DNA of 64,000 bases from Virgibacillus_N oceani_A (GTDB lineage Bacteria > Bacillota > Bacilli > Bacillales > Amphibacillaceae), in the NCBI GenBank assembly GCA_041521345.1, contig JBGOHB010000001.1; one strand, written 5' to 3'. The position numbers and the translations under genes were made by a program. The notes under the pieces are model-generated. The model did not search any database and was not told where the DNA came from. It worked only from the letters and a program-made list of their open reading frames with translations. This document shows, piece by piece, positions 62,155 through 64,000 of the stretch. How positions within the stretch are numbered: position 1 is the stretch's first letter; every line of letters begins with the position of its first letter.

Positions 62155-62906
62155 AAAGAGACCTCCTGTGCGTGAAAGACCGGCCCATCTTTACATATTT
62201 TTTTGTATCCGTCTTGATTCGCTGTTGGAATTACACAAGCAAGGCAAGTTCCCACACCGCAGCCCATCCGTTCCTCCAGGGATATGTAGCCCTGTTTTCC
62301 TTTCAGCTTCGCGGTAATGGACTGAAGCATGGGAACAGGACCAACCGAATAATAGCAATCAAAAACACCTATTTTATTTAAAACATCCGTGACAAACCCT
62401 TCTTCTCCATAAGAACCGTCATCCGTTACAATAAAATTATTTCCAAGGTCATTAAACTGGTCTTCATAAAAAACGTATGCTTCGGACTGAAATCCAAGTA
62501 TGGATATTACATTCACATTTTTTGCCCGTAATGTCTTCCCAAGATAATATAATGGAGGTACACCAATCCCACCACCTAACAATAAAGCGGTAGATCCGGG
62601 TTCCAGCTCTGTCGTAAATCCATTGCCGCTCGGACCTAAGGCATTGATTTTCATGCCTGGCTTGTATTTAGCTAGATGACGAGTGCCTGAGCCAACAATT
62701 TTAAATAATATCGTAATTGTTTCTTCTTTCTTATTTATATCTGCGATTGAAATCGGACGCCGCAACATATGATGATCAACACTTATGTGCAGAAATTGGC
62801 CCGCTTCAGCAGTTTGGCTGATATATTGATTTTGTAACACCATTTCTACTGTATCTAAAGCAATTTCAAATGAACGTATGATTTTCATTTCTTCCTGTCT
62901 TTTCAT
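62151..62906 (-). CDS. pyrK: Dihydroorotate dehydrogenase B, electron transfer subunit
   Basis: FAD/[2Fe-2S] subunit that passes electrons to NAD. 251 residues; the FAD domain has HMLRRPISIADI, the NAD domain LLGGGIGVPPLYYLG, and the C-terminus the iron-sulfur motif ERMGCGVGTCLACVI with the last cysteine in YKKICKDGPVF. The start at 62906 overlaps the carB stop (ATGA); an internal ATG six codons on has a nearer ribosome site. Confidence 0.97.
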   Translation of the reverse strand: MKRQEEMKIIRSFEIALDTVEMVLQNQYISQTAEAGQFLHISVDHHMLRRPISIADINKKEETITILFKIVGSGTRHLAKYKPGMKINALGPSGNGFTTELEPGSTALLLGGGIGVPPLYYLGKTLRAKNVNVISILGFQSEAYVFYEDQFNDLGNNFIVTDDGSYGEEGFVTDVLNKIGVFDCYYSVGPVPMLQSITAKLKGKQGYISLEERMGCGVGTCLACVIPTANQDGYKKICKDGPVFHAQEVSL

Positions 62907-64000
62907 GATGAACCAACCTCTTGTTTTGTTATTGGTTTAGCGTGAAATGTCATAGAATCAATTACATTTAAAATGGCATTTGCCGTATCCAGATTTGTTA
63001 AACAGGCGATGCCATGCTCCACGGATTCACGGCGGATTTTAAAGCCGTCGGACCGCGGCTGTGTTCCTGAAGTTAACGTATTGATGACGAATTGCACATC
63101 CCCATTTTCGATAATGGATAGTACGTTCGGTTCATCCGATCCGATTTTTGCTACTTCCGTGACAGGTATTCCGATTCTTTTAACGAATGAAGCTGTGCCC
63201 TTTGTGGCAAATAATTGAAAACCGAGCTGATGAAAACGCTGTGCAATCTCAAGTGTTTCTTGTTTATCTTTATCTGCTACCGTCAATAGAACCGCACCTT
63301 CCTGCGGCACTGTCAAACCGGAAGCAACCAGGCCTTTATACAATGCTTTTTCCAATGTTTTGTCATAACCTATTGCTTCCCCGGTCGATTTCATTTCCGG
63401 GCCTAGAATCGTATCCACGCTGCGCAGTTTTTCAAAGGAAAATACAGGGACTTTTACAGCAACTTCGTTGTTCTCAGGCAGTATTTTCGTTTCATAGCCC
63501 AATGCTGAAAGCTTCCTGCCTAAAATACACTTTGTCGCAATATTCGCCATAGTTACACCGGTAATTTTGCTTAAAAACGGGATCGTTCTGCTTGCACGCG
63601 GATTAACTTCAATTACATAAACTTCATTATCCTTGATAATAAATTGGATATTGATTAATCCTTTGACATCCAGTGCTTTTGCAATTCGTGCTGCAGCATT
63701 CAGGCATTTTTGTTTCACATCTTCATTAAGCCTTTGCGGCGGATATACTGCAATCGAATCTCCCGAATGCACGCCTGATCGTTCAATATGTTCCATAATG
63801 CCTGGAATTATTGTAGTTTCCCCGTCACTTATTGCGTCAACTTCCACTTCTATTCCGGTAATATATTTATCAATAAGGACGGGATGATCATTGGTTACTT
63901 TATTTTTTGCTAAATAGGCAACTAATTCATCGTTATCATACACAATTTCCATACGGCTGCCGCCAATGACATAGGATGGCCTTACTAATACAGGATACCC
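62903..64000 (-). CDS. carB: Carbamoyl-phosphate synthase large chain, C-terminal part
   Basis: The 3' end (about 365 codons) of the pyrimidine-type carbamoyl-phosphate synthase large subunit (pyrAB); the rest lies beyond the right edge. Visible is the second ATP-grasp half (PVLVRPSYVIGGSRMEIVYDNDEL, EVNPRASRTIPFLSKITG) and the C-terminal allosteric MGS-like domain (LFATKGTASFVKRIGIPV and QFVINTLTSG). It is the upstream member of the pyrK-pyrD-pyrF-pyrE series. Confidence 0.97.
   Translation of the reverse strand, partial: GYPVLVRPSYVIGGSRMEIVYDNDELVAYLAKNKVTNDHPVLIDKYITGIEVEVDAISDGETTIIPGIMEHIERSGVHSGDSIAVYPPQRLNEDVKQKCLNAAARIAKALDVKGLINIQFIIKDNEVYVIEVNPRASRTIPFLSKITGVTMANIATKCILGRKLSALGYETKILPENNEVAVKVPVFSFEKLRSVDTILGPEMKSTGEAIGYDKTLEKALYKGLVASGLTVPQEGAVLLTVADKDKQETLEIAQRFHQLGFQLFATKGTASFVKRIGIPVTEVAKIGSDEPNVLSIIENGDVQFVINTLTSGTQPRSDGFKIRRESVEHGIACLTNLDTANAILNVIDSMTFHAKPITKQEVGSS

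Overview
The window is a low-GC, AT-rich Gram-positive chromosome of the Bacillaceae. Gene order and protein sequences closely follow Bacillus subtilis (flg-codY-clpYQ-xerC-topA-dprA-sucDC ... yloC-remA-rpoZ ... pyr). A spoVM gene marks an endospore former, and flgB/flgC point to a flagellar past or present. Acidic surface domains, such as the PrkC ectodomain, would suit a halotolerant relative such as Oceanobacillus or Virgibacillus, but that is inference. Almost all genes are on the minus strand. The plus-strand exceptions are a DUF1128 gene, rpmB, rqcH and a methyltransferase.

Layout. 1-1121: end of the fla/che operon start (flgB, flgC, fliE); fliE loses its C-terminal half about 125 nt from the window edge, next to what looks like an incoming transposase gene. 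1611-5303: codY, hslU, hslV, xerC. 5585-9427: a small unknown gene, topA, dprA. 9514-11713: sucCD. 11933-16409: ylqH, ylqG, rnhB, rbgA, lepB. 16702-22467: ribosome and protein-targeting genes (rplS, trmD, rimM, ylqD, khpA, rpsP, ffh, ylxM, ftsY). 22485-31060: smc, rnc and the fatty acid/phospholipid operon acpP-fabG-fabD-plsX-fapR, with a FapR operator over the fapR promoter. 31098-37031: recG, L-serine dehydratase, fakA, yloU. 37382-50613: rpmB, spoVM, thiN, rpe, rsgA, prkC, prpC, rsmB, fmt, priA, coaBC, rpoZ, remA, yicC. 52637-57143: Ca2+ ATPase and rqcH. 57421-59695: ohr, a LysR regulator and a divergent methyltransferase. 59932-64000: the distal half of the pyrimidine operon (pyrE, pyrF, pyrD, pyrK, carB).

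Most of this is conserved core. The most unusual region is 50675-52499. There a gene for a NERD-type nuclease-fold protein with a Cys-rich ribbon sits between two arrays of a 52-bp repeat. Each array has six units, each unit is a long-armed palindrome, and both arrays lie in the same orientation. I do not recognise this arrangement; it is the best candidate for an undescribed element.

Four housekeeping genes normally found in these clusters in B. subtilis (trmFO, def, rlmN, gmk) are absent from their usual places, so they must be elsewhere or functionally replaced.
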